Shown: positions 34,774-44,752 of the stretch, piece after piece
How positions within the stretch are numbered: position 1 is the stretch's first letter
How the letters are laid out: every line of letters starts with the position of its first letter
DNA from: Chryseolinea sp.
GTDB lineage: Bacteria; Bacteroidota; Bacteroidia; Cytophagales; Cyclobacteriaceae
NCBI GenBank assembly: GCA_025923195.1
Contig: JAICGJ010000003.1
Coordinates: 1 to 64,000 of the forward strand
DNA: 64,000 nucleotides
Direction of reading: 5' to 3'
The notes under the pieces: model-generated
Told to the model about the DNA's origin: nothing
The model's database searches: none
The model's input: the letters and a program-made list of their open reading frames with translations, nothing else
Position numbers and translations under genes: made by a program

Positions 34774-36168
34774 TTAAAGCTGCATTCTTTTATCAGTCCA
34801 GGTCGCCAGGTCTTGGGCACTATGCGTAATTAGGATCAAAGTGATTTCGGAGCTCAGGTGGGTCAACAGGTATTTGGACAGCCTATCTTTTTGAATTGGG
34901 TCCAGGAATTGAAATGGCTCATCCAGCAGCCAAAGCTCTTTTTCCGACATAAAGCAAGCCAATATCATCAAAAGTTGGAGCTGACCTGATGAAAATGTCC
35001 TGACGGGCTTATCTATAAATGAATCAACATCAAAGTATCGGATTATTCCATCGAGCGCGCCACCAGCCCGACCGGCGTTAACACTTCTTATGTATTCACG
35101 GCCAGACAATGTTGCGCTATTAGAATCCAGGAAACTGGCTTGCTCCGGTCCCAAATAATTAATCCTTCTCTTTATGTCCCAAATGGATTCCCCGCTACCA
35201 CGTCGCCTACCAAACAAGTAAATCTCCTGCGCATAGGCCTGGGGATGGTCCGCAAAAATGAGGCTAAACAATGTGGTCTTGCCGGCGCCATTACGGCCCG
35301 TCAGGGCCCACCGCTCACCCTTCCTTACAGTCCAATTAAAGTTCCGGAAAACTTCATAGCTGCCATATTTCAGTTTCAGATTTTTGATCTCAATCAAGGT
35401 AGGGAGATCACCATCAGAGAATTGACTTTGCGTCAGTTCGTGGGAAATATTTTCTTTCATTTTATGCACTCCGGCCCCGTATCTTTCAGATTTTACAATC
35501 TTGAAATTCTCCAGCTTCAAATGTCGATTGATACACCTCGGCAGATGAAACTGATGGTCGACAATGATAATTTGTATTTTGTATTGTTCGGCGATAAGGT
35601 CTATAAACCGGCAAAGGTCTTCCCTGCTTTCGTAATCGAGACCTTCTAAAGGATAGTCCAGCAGCAACAATTTTGGCACACCTTTTAAGAAACTCTTTAA
35701 CAAAAGAAGTTTCTTCAGTTGACCATTTGACAGACGACTCAGCTCCACGTTGAGCAAGTGTCTAATCGATAGACTAAGCGGGATATGGTGCTCACCCATT
35801 TGTTCCAGCGGCTCACCTAACACATCCCTGACGAGCGGTGTTCGACTATCTTCCATGCCGTAGTATCGTTGCTGATAGAAGAGGTTATTGCCATCGACAA
35901 AGGAGCGCAATGCGTGGGCCGGGATGTAGGTGATCAAGTTCTTTTTTTCCGCGTACCTCACGTCCCAGATAAAACCCTTAATAAAATCGTAATGAATCTC
36001 GCCCTTTGGGATATGCATCATGCCAGAAAGCATTTCAAGGAGGATAGACTTTCCGCTACCATTTGACCCAGTTATAAGCCAATTCTCACCGTGCTCGATA
36101 CGCCATGAAAAACTTTCATACAGAGTATGTCCCTGCTTTACGATATCGACTTTTTCTATGTCAATCAT
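34774..36168 (-). CDS. Tandem ABC ATPase (ModF-like), first half degenerate
   Basis: A 464-residue soluble protein of two ABC nucleotide-binding domains, like ModF/PhrA. Domain 1 has Walker A GSNGSGKS (34-41), signature LSNGQ (146-150) and Walker B LLLLDYP, where the catalytic glutamate is replaced by Tyr172; H-loop His is near 205. Domain 2 has GRNGAGKTT (291-299), signature FSSGQ (392-396), Walker B LLDEP with intact Glu417, and a TH-S H-loop. One composite site is therefore predicted to bind but hydrolyse ATP poorly, an asymmetry known from other ABC proteins. No permease, binding protein or molybdenum gene is adjacent, so a transport partner is unknown and a non-transport role is possible. 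Confidence 0.85.
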   Translation of the reverse strand: MIDIEKVDIVKQGHTLYESFSWRIEHGENWLITGSNGSGKSILLEMLSGMMHIPKGEIHYDFIKGFIWDVRYAEKKNLITYIPAHALRSFVDGNNLFYQQRYYGMEDSRTPLVRDVLGEPLEQMGEHHIPLSLSIRHLLNVELSRLSNGQLKKLLLLKSFLKGVPKLLLLDYPLEGLDYESREDLCRFIDLIAEQYKIQIIIVDHQFHLPRCINRHLKLENFKIVKSERYGAGVHKMKENISHELTQSQFSDGDLPTLIEIKNLKLKYGSYEVFRNFNWTVRKGERWALTGRNGAGKTTLFSLIFADHPQAYAQEIYLFGRRRGSGESIWDIKRRINYLGPEQASFLDSNSATLSGREYIRSVNAGRAGGALDGIIRYFDVDSFIDKPVRTFSSGQLQLLMILACFMSEKELWLLDEPFQFLDPIQKDRLSKYLLTHLSSEITLILITHSAQDLATWTDKRMQL

Positions 36169-36354
36169 GGCTTCAAAACTATAAATCTTTTTGATGGCTT
36201 AAACCAAATCCGATTTGCAATCCGTGACTATGCTGTCGGATAGAAATTACGGGTTTTGCAGCTATTGTTAGAGAAAGTATGTAAGAAAACAACAACAGGG
36301 GCGTTGTTGCTGAACATTATCGCTGTGAATTGTTTATTATAAAAAAACAAGAAT

Positions 36355-36783
36355 ATGTCAGCTAATCTGATTGCTAAGGCATCAACGACGATTTCAGCTC
36401 CTGCATCGGCAGTTTGGGACGCCCTTACAAATCCAAGTTTGATTAAACAATACTTTTTCGGCACCGATGCCGTGTCAGACTGGAAAGAAGGAAGTCCTTT
36501 AGAATTTAAGGGTGAGTGGAACGGAAAACAGTATATTGACAAGGGTGTCATTTTGAAAAGTGAGCCAGCCAAGCTATTCCAGTACACGTACCTTAGTTCT
36601 TTTTCAGGGCTACCTGACGTTCCAGAAAATTATGCCAACATCACCTACGAACTTTTTGAGGACAACGGAGAAACTACGCTCAATGTAAAACAGGAAAACG
36701 TTGCCAACGAAGATGCCCGCAAGCATTCTGAAGAAAATTGGGAACTGGTATTGAAAAATCTTAAGAATCTGCTGGAGAAATAG
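36355..36783 (+). CDS. SRPBCC-domain protein (AHSA1-like)
   Basis: A 142-residue START/Bet v1-type protein. KASTTISAPASAVWDALTNP is the usual first strand and helix, then IKQYFFGTDAVSDWKEGSPL, GEWNGKQYIDKGVILKSEP and the long C-terminal helix SEENWELVLKNLKNLLEK. This group (AHSA1/ATPase-activator homology) binds hydrophobic ligands in a cavity; no specific ligand can be inferred. It converges exactly on the YdeI-like gene: the two stop codons are adjacent with no gap. Confidence 0.9.
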   Translation: MSANLIAKASTTISAPASAVWDALTNPSLIKQYFFGTDAVSDWKEGSPLEFKGEWNGKQYIDKGVILKSEPAKLFQYTYLSSFSGLPDVPENYANITYELFEDNGETTLNVKQENVANEDARKHSEENWELVLKNLKNLLEK

Positions 36784-37038
36784 CTACTTTGAGCGACCCC
36801 ACTTCATTCTCATATACAGGTTTCCCTGCTTTAACTCTTCCAGCATTTGTTGGGTCCTTTTTTGCTTCGTGGTCTCAAGTTTTGCTCGAGTGATCCAACC
36901 GATATAATCATTCTGCTGGTATGGCGGACGTGCCTTGTACAACTCCAATAAGCCGTGTTTCTCCAGCAATGATCTAATATTGCGTGGCATTGGATTGATG
37001 GATCTTTTTAGCGTTGATATTCCACTTACCTTTTTCAT
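36784..37038 (-). CDS. Short YdeI/OmpD-associated (OmdA) family protein
   Basis: An 84-residue protein (start chosen at MKKVSGISTLKRSINP; the track begins two codons earlier). PYQQNDYIGWITRAKLETTK and KRTQQMLEELKQGNLYMRMK match the C-terminal bacteriocin-protection / OmdA domain of the YdeI family. Full-length YdeI proteins are usually about 190 residues with an N-terminal DUF1801 domain, so this is a single-domain version rather than an obvious truncation; its start is intact. Function is poorly known. It is convergent with, and abuts, the SRPBCC gene. Confidence 0.8.
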   Translation of the reverse strand: MKKVSGISTLKRSINPMPRNIRSLLEKHGLLELYKARPPYQQNDYIGWITRAKLETTKQKRTQQMLEELKQGNLYMRMKWGRSK

Positions 37039-37131
37039 GAACATTTAATCTGATTTGTTTCAGAATCTGCTAGCCTGGCATCCGTCCCTCAAGCTCCAAT
37101 GGAATTTGGAAATGGTTTCTAAATTTGTCGA

Positions 37132-38202
37132 ATGCGAAAACTAATCCGCTACTTATTTCTGCGACCAATCCTCTGGCTAGCCAATACTTTTTCCACCGCA
37201 CCTGACAGACAAAGGATTTATAGTGCATTAACGAAATTGAAAGTCCGCCTGCAAACTGATCCTGGCAAAAAAGGGTTTGTAATCCCATTTGATATAAACA
37301 CGGGCAAATACATCTTGTTTTCGGATCAGCATAAAGGCAGAAAAAACGGGGCAGACGATTTCATGCTCGCGGAAACAAACTATGTGTCCGCCCTTGACTA
37401 CTACAACCGACAAGCCTTTCATCTTATTTGTTTAGGTGACTGTGAAGAGCTTTGGGAAAATACGTTGTTCCACGTCAAGAAGCATAACACGCTCTCCTTT
37501 GAGGCAGAAAAAAAATTCGTATTTCGTAATGCGTTCACAAAAATTTTTGGCAATCACGACCTTGATTGGGAAATCAATCCGACAGCGGCGACCGATCTAG
37601 CTGAACTATACGAAAGACAAATTGCTGTAATGGAAGGCGTTATTCTACAGGCAATGATTGAAGAAAGAATGTTCACCATATTTTGCACACACGGTCATCA
37701 AGGGGATTTGCAAAGCGACGGAAATTTGTTCAGCAAGTTCTTTGTTTCGAAAATATGGGCGCCACTACAGGCCTACCTGAGAATCAATCCCAATACACCG
37801 GCTTACAATGCGACACTTAAGACCGAACACAACAATATCATGTATGAATGGTCATCAGATCAACAAGATCTATTGCTAATCACGGGGCACACACATCAGC
37901 CCGTGTTCGAATCATTAACCCTCCTAGAAAGAATGCAGCGTCGCGACGCTATAAAGAAATCCAGGAATGAGCCAGTACAAAAAAATTACAACATGCCGAC
38001 GCCTTCCCTGGAATTCTTCCAAAAAATACGGCCTACTTATTTCAACACTGGATGCTGCTGTTACGATGACGGCGATATTACAGGAATTGAGATTGACCGC
38101 GGATATATCAGGCTGATCAAGTGGGAGAAAAAAGGCGGAAAGAGTGAGAGAGTTGAACTGGAAAAAATTTCTTTCTTACAACTTGCCAGGCAGCTCTCAT
38201 AA
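37132..38202 (+). CDS. Calcineurin-like metallophosphoesterase
   Basis: A 356-residue phosphoesterase with all dimetal motifs in order: ILFSDQHKG (D-x-H), CLGDCEELWE (GD), IFGNHDLDW (GNHD), IFCTHGHQGD (H) and LITGHTHQPVF (GHTH). It has no signal peptide, although the N-terminal LFLRPILWLANTF is hydrophobic enough for membrane association. Related enzymes act on UDP-diacylglucosamine (LpxH), cyclic nucleotides or protein phosphate; this one is longer than LpxH and not clearly orthologous. The neighbouring deacetylase starts 29 bp downstream, suggesting co-transcription. Confidence 0.88.
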   Translation: MRKLIRYLFLRPILWLANTFSTAPDRQRIYSALTKLKVRLQTDPGKKGFVIPFDINTGKYILFSDQHKGRKNGADDFMLAETNYVSALDYYNRQAFHLICLGDCEELWENTLFHVKKHNTLSFEAEKKFVFRNAFTKIFGNHDLDWEINPTAATDLAELYERQIAVMEGVILQAMIEERMFTIFCTHGHQGDLQSDGNLFSKFFVSKIWAPLQAYLRINPNTPAYNATLKTEHNNIMYEWSSDQQDLLLITGHTHQPVFESLTLLERMQRRDAIKKSRNEPVQKNYNMPTPSLEFFQKIRPTYFNTGCCCYDDGDITGIEIDRGYIRLIKWEKKGGKSERVELEKISFLQLARQLS

Positions 38203-38231
38203 ATTAGCATATTTGTTGTCTTCCATTGCAC

Positions 38232-39152
38232 ATGATGAAACATGTAGTTTACATACTAATACTGATCTCTCAATCGTGTTTGGCCCAGCCACGACAGGTC
38301 GCCGTTACGATCGATGACGTGCCTAACGTTAATGTTTTTCAGCGGGACAATTTCCGATCGATTTTGCTTGAACGTATTGAGGAACTGAATATTCCCGTGG
38401 CTATTTTCATCAACGAAAAAAACATTTACAATAATGCTTTTGTAAAAGAAAACATCGCGTGTCTGGAGCGGTGGCTTACGAGTAACACCGTCACGCCAGG
38501 CAATCATTCTTTTAGCCACATTAATTATGCCGACACTACGCTGGAATCCTTTCAACAAGACATCATTAAAGGTGAAAAATTAACTACTCAGATCATGCGA
38601 CGGCGGCCACCATATTTCAGGTTTCCTTTTAACAGCCTCGGAAACGATAGCGCATCATATGCGGTCATCCAAAATTTTTTAACAATCCGAGGATACATCC
38701 ACGCCCCATTCACCATAGAAAGTGAAGACTGGGCATTTAATGCGCTCTATGAAGATGCGCTGCAAAATCAGGACGTGGGCAGAGCACGGGAAATTGGACA
38801 GCAATACGTGATACACACCATGAACTTGTTTCATCATTTTGAGACACTGTGCGAGAATTTGTATGGAAGAAACATAAGGCACATTTATCTGTGTCATGAC
38901 AACCAACTGAATACGGACTACCTGCCTGCACTCATCAAAGACCTGGGCAAATCAGGCTATTCATTCATATCACTTGAACAGGCACTTGACGATATTGTAT
39001 ATCAATCGACAGAATTCTATACCGGCAGGTATGGATTCTCCTGGATTTACAGATGGGAAAAAGATCAGGATAAACGAAAAGCCATGATGCGTGGGGAACC
39101 CGTCGATGAATCCTTGCACATCGAGTATCAAAAGTTGGTCAACAAAAAATAA
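38232..39152 (+). CDS. Secreted polysaccharide deacetylase (NodB-type)
   Basis: A 306-residue carbohydrate esterase family 4-like protein. The track uses a TTG at 38226; the ATG at 38232 (MMKHVVYILILISQSCLAQ) gives a clean signal peptide. The NodB motifs are visible: VAVTIDDVPNVN (catalytic Asp pair), TPGNHSFSHINYAD (HxxxxH zinc ligands), RRRPPYFRFPFN (active-site groove) and IYLCHDNQ. It removes acetyl groups from a surface or peptidoglycan N-acetylated polymer. Cotranscription with the upstream phosphoesterase is probable. The C-terminal region ends with a charged KKDQDKRK-like stretch and no sorting domain. Confidence 0.9.
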   Translation: MMKHVVYILILISQSCLAQPRQVAVTIDDVPNVNVFQRDNFRSILLERIEELNIPVAIFINEKNIYNNAFVKENIACLERWLTSNTVTPGNHSFSHINYADTTLESFQQDIIKGEKLTTQIMRRRPPYFRFPFNSLGNDSASYAVIQNFLTIRGYIHAPFTIESEDWAFNALYEDALQNQDVGRAREIGQQYVIHTMNLFHHFETLCENLYGRNIRHIYLCHDNQLNTDYLPALIKDLGKSGYSFISLEQALDDIVYQSTEFYTGRYGFSWIYRWEKDQDKRKAMMRGEPVDESLHIEYQKLVNKK

Positions 39153-39342
39153 TTCTTTTCATGGGCACTAACTCACATAGGAAATAACGAGCCGCCTACC
39201 CTATTCTAAAATGCAGAGAATATCGTTTAAATTGACTATCTTTGTGGCTCACTCCTCCGAATTCCGTAAAAAACGCGTGTTTACGCAACGATAACAAGAG
39301 GCGTTTTAACATTACAAGCTTCTTGCAGCAAACCAAAAACTC

Positions 39343-40599
39343 ATGTCATTCGAAAAATTAACGCTCATAGAGCCGATTTTGCGCGCCCTTAAGAACGAGG
39401 GATATACGCACCCAACCCCAGTACAGGAACGAGCAATTCCCGTATTATTAGAAAGAAAAGATCTCCTTGGATGTGCACAGACTGGCACTGGAAAAACAGC
39501 AGCATTCGCCATCCCGATCTTACAGTTGCTTCACCAGGATGAACTTTTCGTCAAAGGTCCTTCTGGTATTAAGGCAATGATACTGACTCCTACCCGGGAA
39601 CTCGCCATCCAAATCGGGGAAAGTTTTTCCGCCTATGGAAGGCACCTCCGGTTACGACATACCGTTGTATTCGGTGGTGTTCCTCAGCGATCACAAACGG
39701 ATGCGCTGCGTTCAGGCGTTGACATATTAATTGCAACACCAGGACGCTTGCTGGATCTCATGGACCAGCGATTCGTGAAACTTCAGAATCTGAAACTGTT
39801 AGTGCTAGACGAGGCGGATCGCATGTTGGATATGGGATTTATTCACGACGTCAAAAAAATTATTGGCCGTATTCCTGCACAACGTCAGACAATTTTCTTT
39901 TCCGCTACGATGCCTCCTGAGATTGCTAAGCTCGCAGATACTATATTGACTAACCCCGTTCGGATTGACGTCACCCCCGTCTCGTCGACCGCGAATACCA
40001 TCAAACAGGCAGTCTATTTTGTTGGAAAGAATGACAAACGCAAGCTGCTACTTCACATATTGCAGGACAGGAGTATCATTACTGCGTTGGTTTTCGCTCG
40101 CACAAAACATGGCGCCGACCGGGTCGCTAAAGACCTTATCAAATCCGGGATTCGCGCTGAAGCTATCCATGGTAATAAATCACAAAATGCGCGTCAGCGC
40201 GCCCTGAGCAACTTCAAGTCACAGCAGACTCGTGTATTGGTGGCTACCGATATTGCTGCGCGCGGAATTGACGTTGAAGAATTGTCCCACGTGATCAACT
40301 ATGAATTGCCCAACGTGCCCGAGACCTATGTCCACCGAATTGGGCGAACCGGACGCGCAGGGTCAACCGGAATATCACTTTCTTTTTGTGATGAAGAGGA
40401 AAAGGAGTATTTGCGCGACATCCATAAGCTTATTAAAAAAACGATCCCTGTCATTGAGGATCAGCCGTATCACATGACATACGCCGCACTTTCACAACAG
40501 ACGAAACAGTCAGGGGAATCTGTGAATGCAAAGAATAACAACAGGTCGGGCTTTGCCCGGTCGGGAAGACAGCAATATCGTGGCCGTTGGCAACGATAG
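39343..40599 (+). CDS. rhlE: DEAD-box RNA helicase RhlE-type
   Basis: A 418-residue ATP-dependent RNA helicase. Motifs in order: Q motif [23 protein letters not shown], Ia PTREL, Ib TPGRL, II DEAD (VLDEADRML), III SAT, IV region [24 protein letters not shown] and [13 protein letters not shown] short basic, Gly/Arg/Asn-rich tail ([20 protein letters not shown]) follows, as in RhlE proteins, and likely binds RNA non-specifically. Roles are ribosome assembly, RNA decay and cold adaptation. The gene is monocistronic and ends at a bidirectional terminator shared with the convergent superoxide dismutase. Confidence 0.95.
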   Translation: MSFEKLTLIEPILRALKNEGYTHPTPVQERAIPVLLERKDLLGCAQTGTGKTAAFAIPILQLLHQDELFVKGPSGIKAMILTPTRELAIQIGESFSAYGRHLRLRHTVVFGGVPQRSQTDALRSGVDILIATPGRLLDLMDQRFVKLQNLKLLVLDEADRMLDMGFIHDVKKIIGRIPAQRQTIFFSATMPPEIAKLADTILTNPVRIDVTPVSSTANTIKQAVYFVGKNDKRKLLLHILQDRSIITALVFARTKHGADRVAKDLIKSGIRAEAIHGNKSQNARQRALSNFKSQQTRVLVATDIAARGIDVEELSHVINYELPNVPETYVHRIGRTGRAGSTGISLSFCDEEEKEYLRDIHKLIKKTIPVIEDQPYHMTYAALSQQTKQSGESVNAKNNNRSGFARSGRQQYRGRWQR

Positions 40600-40626
40600 G
40601 ACGCAACGTGAAGACTATGCTATACA

Positions 40627-40648
40627 AAAGGGCTCACCCGAGCCCTTT
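40627..40648. terminator. Bidirectional terminator between rhlE and sod
   Basis: Perfect 9-bp stem AAAGGGCTC / GAGCCCTTT around the loop ACCC, 28 bp after the rhlE stop and 24 bp before the sod stop on the other strand. Short A and T runs flank it on both sides. Confidence 0.85.
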
Positions 40649-40671
40649 CCTATTTGTATTGAAACGCAAAT

Positions 40672-41277
40672 CTACTTACCGGCAAATCGTTTAGCCACTT
40701 CATTCCAGTTCACAACATTCCAAAATGCTGCTATGTAGTCCGGTCTGCGGTTTTGATAATTGAGGTAATAGGCATGTTCCCAAACATCGAGTCCGAGAAC
40801 AGGTTTGCCCTGAGCTTCAGCAACATCCATCAACGGATTGTCCTGATTTGGAGTGGAGGTAATTTGAAGTTTTCCGCTGCTGTCTGTAATCAACCAGGCC
40901 CAGCCGGACCCAAATCGGCCCACCGCGGCGGCAGCGAACTTAGTTTTAAACTCATCAAAATTTCCGAATGCTGAATTGATGGCATCTGCTAACGCACCTG
41001 AGGGTTTGCCTCCAGCGTTCGGTCCAAGGATAGTCCAAAAAAAGCTGTGATTGTAGTGTCCTCCGCCGTTGTTGCGAACAGCGACGGGATATTTTGAAAC
41101 GTTTTTACATATATCTTCGATGCTTAAATTCTCTTCAGGTTTACCAGCGACGGCGTTATTCAAGTTGGTAACATAAGTGTTGTGATGTTTACCATGGTGT
41201 ATTTCCATAGTACGAGCGTCGATATGAGGTTCAAGCGCATTAAACGCATAAGGAAGAGCAGGAAGTGTGAATGCCAT
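40672..41277 (-). CDS. Superoxide dismutase, Fe/Mn family
   Basis: A 201-residue cytosolic Fe/Mn-type SOD (no signal peptide). [20 protein letters not shown] is the classic start. Metal ligands are seen in [12 protein letters not shown] (His27), [10 protein letters not shown] (His), and [14 protein letters not shown] (Asp and His). Converts superoxide to hydrogen peroxide and oxygen. Telling Mn from Fe preference apart is not reliable by eye. It is the last gene of a minus-strand group (188-aa protein, TadA, DUF3127, SOD), though a 124 bp gap before it suggests its own promoter. Confidence 0.96.
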   Translation of the reverse strand: MAFTLPALPYAFNALEPHIDARTMEIHHGKHHNTYVTNLNNAVAGKPEENLSIEDICKNVSKYPVAVRNNGGGHYNHSFFWTILGPNAGGKPSGALADAINSAFGNFDEFKTKFAAAAVGRFGSGWAWLITDSSGKLQITSTPNQDNPLMDVAEAQGKPVLGLDVWEHAYYLNYQNRRPDYIAAFWNVVNWNEVAKRFAGK

Positions 41278-41401
41278 AATGATAGTGGATTTTTTTAGTT
41301 AAACATAAATTTCTTGCGCAACCAAATATACAACCATAACTGTATCGAGAAAATTTCAATACATGGCTGTTATTGGGCCGCACGTTTACAAAGGCTTGTT
41401 G

Positions 41402-41752
41402 TTAAAACGGCAAATCATCAGCAGTGTTATTGGAATCTGCTACAAAAGGCTCGTCCATGGCTGGCGGAGGTGAATCAACACTGCCGGTGTTATGTTTTTC
41501 GATTTTCCACGCGCGCGCTTCGGTGTACCACCGGCCGTTGTATTCCCTGCTTTCAAGCTCAACGGCCGCGGTGACGAATTGTCCAACTGCAAGATTGAAC
41601 TGGTCTACTTTGTCACCCCAAACAGAAAGGCATACCTTCTTGGGATACTGACTTTGAGTTTCTACGATAAACTCTTGTTTCTTCCATGGACCCTTTTTTC
41701 CCATACCTGATTGAAGAGGAAGCAGTTGAATTACTCTACCTTTTAGTTCCAT
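41402..41752 (-). CDS. DUF3127 domain protein, OB-fold-like
   Basis: A 116-residue protein of the Bacteroidota-specific DUF3127 family. The start is taken at MELKGRVIQLLPLQSGMGKK (41752) as in family members; the track begins three codons earlier. The single domain (GPWKKQEFIVETQSQYPKKV; NLAVGQFVTAAVELESREYN) has the five-strand pattern of an OB fold, resembling single-strand DNA-binding proteins, followed by a disordered acidic tail ending DDLPF, which is strikingly like the conserved C-terminal tip of SSB (DDIPF). Single-strand nucleic-acid binding with SSB-like partner recruitment is therefore a reasonable inference. TadA lies 14 bp upstream. Confidence 0.83.
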   Translation of the reverse strand: MELKGRVIQLLPLQSGMGKKGPWKKQEFIVETQSQYPKKVCLSVWGDKVDQFNLAVGQFVTAAVELESREYNGRWYTEARAWKIEKHNTGSVDSPPPAMDEPFVADSNNTADDLPF

Positions 41753-41766
41753 ATTGTTCATTTCTA

Positions 41767-42210
41767 TTACTTTCTAAGTTCCTTAAAAAAACTGTCTATA
41801 AGACTCTTGCTTTCATCTGCCTTCACGCCTCTCACCAATTCTGTTTTCGGGTGAAGCAAAGGTGCGTTTACTAAAGTGAAGCCTCGTTGAACATCGGACG
41901 CTCCGAATACCAATTTGTGAAGTTGCACCCAATGCAAAGCGCCAGCGCACATGACGCACGGCTCCAAAGTCACATATAAGGTGCATTCATTTAGATATTT
42001 GGAACCCAGATGATTGGAAGCCGCTGTTATGGCCAGCATTTCGGCGTGGGCTGTAGCATCCGTTAGTTTTTCCGTCTGATTGTGCGCCCTTGCGATAATC
42101 CGATTCATACAAACGACCACCGCCCCCACAGGAACTTCACCACTGTCCAAGGCTTTGCCAGCCTCTTTAATCGCTTCGCGCATGAAATACTCATCGGTGT
42201 ATAATTCCAT
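41767..42210 (-). CDS. tadA: tRNA-specific adenosine deaminase
   Basis: A 147-residue zinc deaminase of the CDA/TadA fold. The zinc site is TAHAEML (His and catalytic Glu) plus LEPCVMCAGAL (PCxxC). The N-terminal MREAIKEAGKALDSGEVPVG and C-terminal FFKELRK match TadA, which converts A34 to inosine in tRNA-Arg(ACG). General nucleoside/guanine deaminases are close relatives, but the length and VPVGAVVV context favour TadA. Lies between the exported 188-residue protein (49 bp upstream) and the DUF3127 gene. Confidence 0.93.
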   Translation of the reverse strand: MELYTDEYFMREAIKEAGKALDSGEVPVGAVVVCMNRIIARAHNQTEKLTDATAHAEMLAITAASNHLGSKYLNECTLYVTLEPCVMCAGALHWVQLHKLVFGASDVQRGFTLVNAPLLHPKTELVRGVKADESKSLIDSFFKELRK

Positions 42211-42259
42211 AGGGCGGCAAATGTAAAGCTTAAAGATTAAAGCAGAAAGTTGTCGCGTG

Positions 42260-42826
42260 TCAGGTCTTTACTTTAATGCTCTTCATCATCGCGCGCGCAG
42301 TTTCCTGCCAATCTTGTTTTTCCCTCCTGGGACAATTGAAAGAGAACACGAGCGCCCTGCCAGGCTCAAGAAGATATTGAATGTATGTATACCTCAAAAT
42401 CGGATCCTGAAAACCCTCCTGCCGCGTGCCGTTGACACGAGAATCAAATTCAAAAAAGATAAATTTCTTTTTGTTGACTTCATGGACGCCTTCCCGTATC
42501 ATATCTACACGATCGAACATGCTCAGTACACTGGCCTTGAAAAATTTTTGAGCCATCTCGACATCGGTATCAGGCCACTGCGTGGCGGAAATATTAACGC
42601 TAAAATCAATTGTACGATCCAGATTCGTGTAGGCTGCTAACGGAGCTCTTACCGATGGATATCGCTGTGTAAAGTCAAGCGCGTCCATAGCGTTCCACTC
42701 GCGTGGGATAGATACGGTTATTTCATCGTTAACTTTGACTTTAACGAGTTTAGGTCGATCTGCGGCCACGAGGCTCAATCCCACCAAAAAAAACCACTTC
42801 AGCACTCTACTTTTAATTTTTTGCAT
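42260..42826 (-). CDS. Exported protein of unknown function, PsbP-like fold possible
   Basis: A 188-residue protein with a signal-like N-terminus (SRVLKWFFLVGLSLVAADRP). No named family recognised. The mature part (DEITVSIPREWNAMDALDFT; TIDFSVNISATQWPDTDVEM; TYIQYLLEPGRALVFSFNCP; TARAMMKSIKVK) has the strand-helix order of the PsbP/DUF1795-type alpha-beta sandwich often found in lipoproteins that read like fatty-acid or stress proteins, so that fold is a reasonable guess only. It is the first gene of a same-strand group leading to TadA and DUF3127; a functional link is not evident. It is divergent from aspS. Confidence 0.7.
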   Translation of the reverse strand: MQKIKSRVLKWFFLVGLSLVAADRPKLVKVKVNDEITVSIPREWNAMDALDFTQRYPSVRAPLAAYTNLDRTIDFSVNISATQWPDTDVEMAQKFFKASVLSMFDRVDMIREGVHEVNKKKFIFFEFDSRVNGTRQEGFQDPILRYTYIQYLLEPGRALVFSFNCPRREKQDWQETARAMMKSIKVKT

Positions 42827-42902
42827 ACACTTACGGATACTAAAGTATTCTTAAATTCGCGCCTGTCTGTCGAATGGCAGCGCTAAATTAATCAAAACTC
42901 AG

Positions 42903-44666
42903 ATGTTACGGACGCATACATGTGGTCAATTGAGGTTATCGGATGTAAATCAAAACGTTGTCTTGACGGGTTGGGTGCAAAGATCTCGCGATAAAGGAAG
43001 CGTATTGTGGGTCGATTTGCGCGACAGATATGGCGTAACGCAATTGATATTTGAGGAAGCTAAAACAGATGCCGATGTATTGTCAGCTGGAAGAAGTCTG
43101 GGACGCGAATATGTTATCCAAATTGAAGGTTTGGTGGTGGAAAGGCTTTCAAAAAATGACAAACTCCCCACCGGAGAAATTGAAGTGAAAGTATCGAAGG
43201 TGAAGGTACTAAATCCCTCGAAGCTTCCTCCATTTACCATAGAAGATGATACTGATGGCGGCGAAGAGCTAAGGATGAAATACAGGTATCTTGACCTGCG
43301 CAGAAATCCGGTGCGCGAAAGTCTCCAGCTGCGGCACAAAATGGCGCAGCACACGAGAATGTTTCTTGATGGACAGAATTTTATCGAAGTGGAAACCCCG
43401 GTGCTGATAAAATCCACACCCGAAGGTGCCCGTGACTTCGTGGTTCCTTCGAGGATTCACAACGGCGAATTCTATGCATTACCACAGTCCCCTCAAACGT
43501 TCAAACAATTGTTGATGGTGTCAGGCTTTGACCGATATTATCAAATCGTTAAATGTTTCCGGGATGAGGACCTGCGCGCGGATCGCCAACCCGAATTCAC
43601 GCAAATTGATTGTGAAATGTCCTTCATTACACAGGAGGACATATTAAATACCTTTGAAGGATTGATCCGGCACCTGTTCAAACAAGTCAAGGGCGTTGAA
43701 CTGCCAGATGTACCTCGCATGAAATACGATGAGGCTATGCAATTTTACGGGTCCGATAAGCCGGACACGCGATTTGATATGAAGTTTGTGGATATTACGG
43801 ACCTGACGAAAGGAAAAAATTTTCAGGTCTTTGAAAGTGCAGAACTCGTCGTAGGGATCAATGCCAAGGGCTGTTCCGAATATTCGCGCAAACAAATTGA
43901 TGAACTTACTGAGTTCGTCAAGCGTCCTCAAGTCGGTGCAAAAGGTCTGGTGTACGTGCAATACAGAACAGATGGAACCATCAAATCTTCGGTGGATAAA
44001 TTTTACTCGGGCGACGAACTCAAAGGATGGACCGACAAATTCAACGCTGAGCCTGGTGATCTGATATTATTGCTCGCCGGCGAAGCCTTCTCGACGCGCA
44101 AACAATTGAATGAACTCCGCCTTTTGATGGGCGACAGATTGGGCTTTCGCGATAAGAATAAATTTTCGGCACTTTGGGTCCTGGATTTCCCGTTGCTGGA
44201 ATGGAGTGAAGAAACCCAGCGATATCACGCCATGCATCATCCTTTCACATCACCAAAACCTGAAGATATTAAGTTACTGGATACTGATCCTGGGAAAGTA
44301 CGTGCGAACGCTTATGATATGGTGATCAATGGTACTGAGGTTGGAGGAGGCTCTATCCGTATTCATGACAGGGCCACACAACAAATGATGTTCAACCATC
44401 TGGGATTTTCGGAGGCTGAAGCAAAGAAACAGTTTGGATTCTTAATGGAAGCTTTTGAGTTTGGTGCACCTCCCCATGGCGGGATTGCTTTTGGCTTTGA
44501 CCGGCTCTGTTCGATTTTCGGGGGGGCAGACTCCATCCGCGACTTTATTGCGTTCCCAAAAAATAACGCCGGGAAGGACGTTATGATCGATACACCATCC
44601 ACAATTTCCGAGGAACAGCTGAAGGAGCTGGGGATAGAAGTGAAAGTGAAAAGTGATAAGTTATAA
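42903..44666 (+). CDS. aspS: Aspartate--tRNA ligase
   Basis: A 587-residue class II synthetase of the bacterial type. The N-terminal OB anticodon-binding domain includes [20 protein letters not shown]. The catalytic core has [20 protein letters not shown] (motif 1 area), [18 protein letters not shown] (motif 2) and [15 protein letters not shown] (motif 3), with the bacterial GAD insertion between motifs 2 and 3 ([20 protein letters not shown]). Charges tRNA-Asp with aspartate; whether it is discriminating depends on residues I did not align. The last residues VKVKSDKL are encoded by a low-complexity repeat that continues past the stop, so the C-terminal tail has probably been extended or replaced. 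Confidence 0.96.
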   Translation: MLRTHTCGQLRLSDVNQNVVLTGWVQRSRDKGSVLWVDLRDRYGVTQLIFEEAKTDADVLSAGRSLGREYVIQIEGLVVERLSKNDKLPTGEIEVKVSKVKVLNPSKLPPFTIEDDTDGGEELRMKYRYLDLRRNPVRESLQLRHKMAQHTRMFLDGQNFIEVETPVLIKSTPEGARDFVVPSRIHNGEFYALPQSPQTFKQLLMVSGFDRYYQIVKCFRDEDLRADRQPEFTQIDCEMSFITQEDILNTFEGLIRHLFKQVKGVELPDVPRMKYDEAMQFYGSDKPDTRFDMKFVDITDLTKGKNFQVFESAELVVGINAKGCSEYSRKQIDELTEFVKRPQVGAKGLVYVQYRTDGTIKSSVDKFYSGDELKGWTDKFNAEPGDLILLLAGEAFSTRKQLNELRLLMGDRLGFRDKNKFSALWVLDFPLLEWSEETQRYHAMHHPFTSPKPEDIKLLDTDPGKVRANAYDMVINGTEVGGGSIRIHDRATQQMMFNHLGFSEAEAKKQFGFLMEAFEFGAPPHGGIAFGFDRLCSIFGGADSIRDFIAFPKNNAGKDVMIDTPSTISEEQLKELGIEVKVKSDKL

Positions 44667-44752
44667 GTGAAAAGTGATTGACCGCTAGGTTTCGCTTTTC
44701 ACTTTTAGTTTTTAGTTTTTCACTTGTCACTTTTAGTTTTTCACTTATCACA
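44640..44752. repeat. Low-complexity inverted repeat of AGTGAAAAGTGA units
   Basis: The plus strand reads repeats of AGTGAAAAGTGATAAGT and then, after a short spacer (TGACCGCTAGGTTTCG), the complementary TTTTCACTTTTAGTTTTTCAC units two or three times, ending in CACTTATCAC. It can fold into a long hairpin. It contains the stop codon of aspS (44664-44666) and the stop of the convergent DUF1624 gene (44748-44750), so it probably doubles as a bidirectional terminator. Track ORF 44581..44769 is only its translation. Confidence 0.75.

Noticed and set aside
34774-36168. Annotation of the tandem ABC protein as part of a molybdate transporter
   Set aside because: No ModABC component or molybdenum cofactor gene is nearby and the first domain lacks the catalytic Glu; only the ModF-like architecture is kept.
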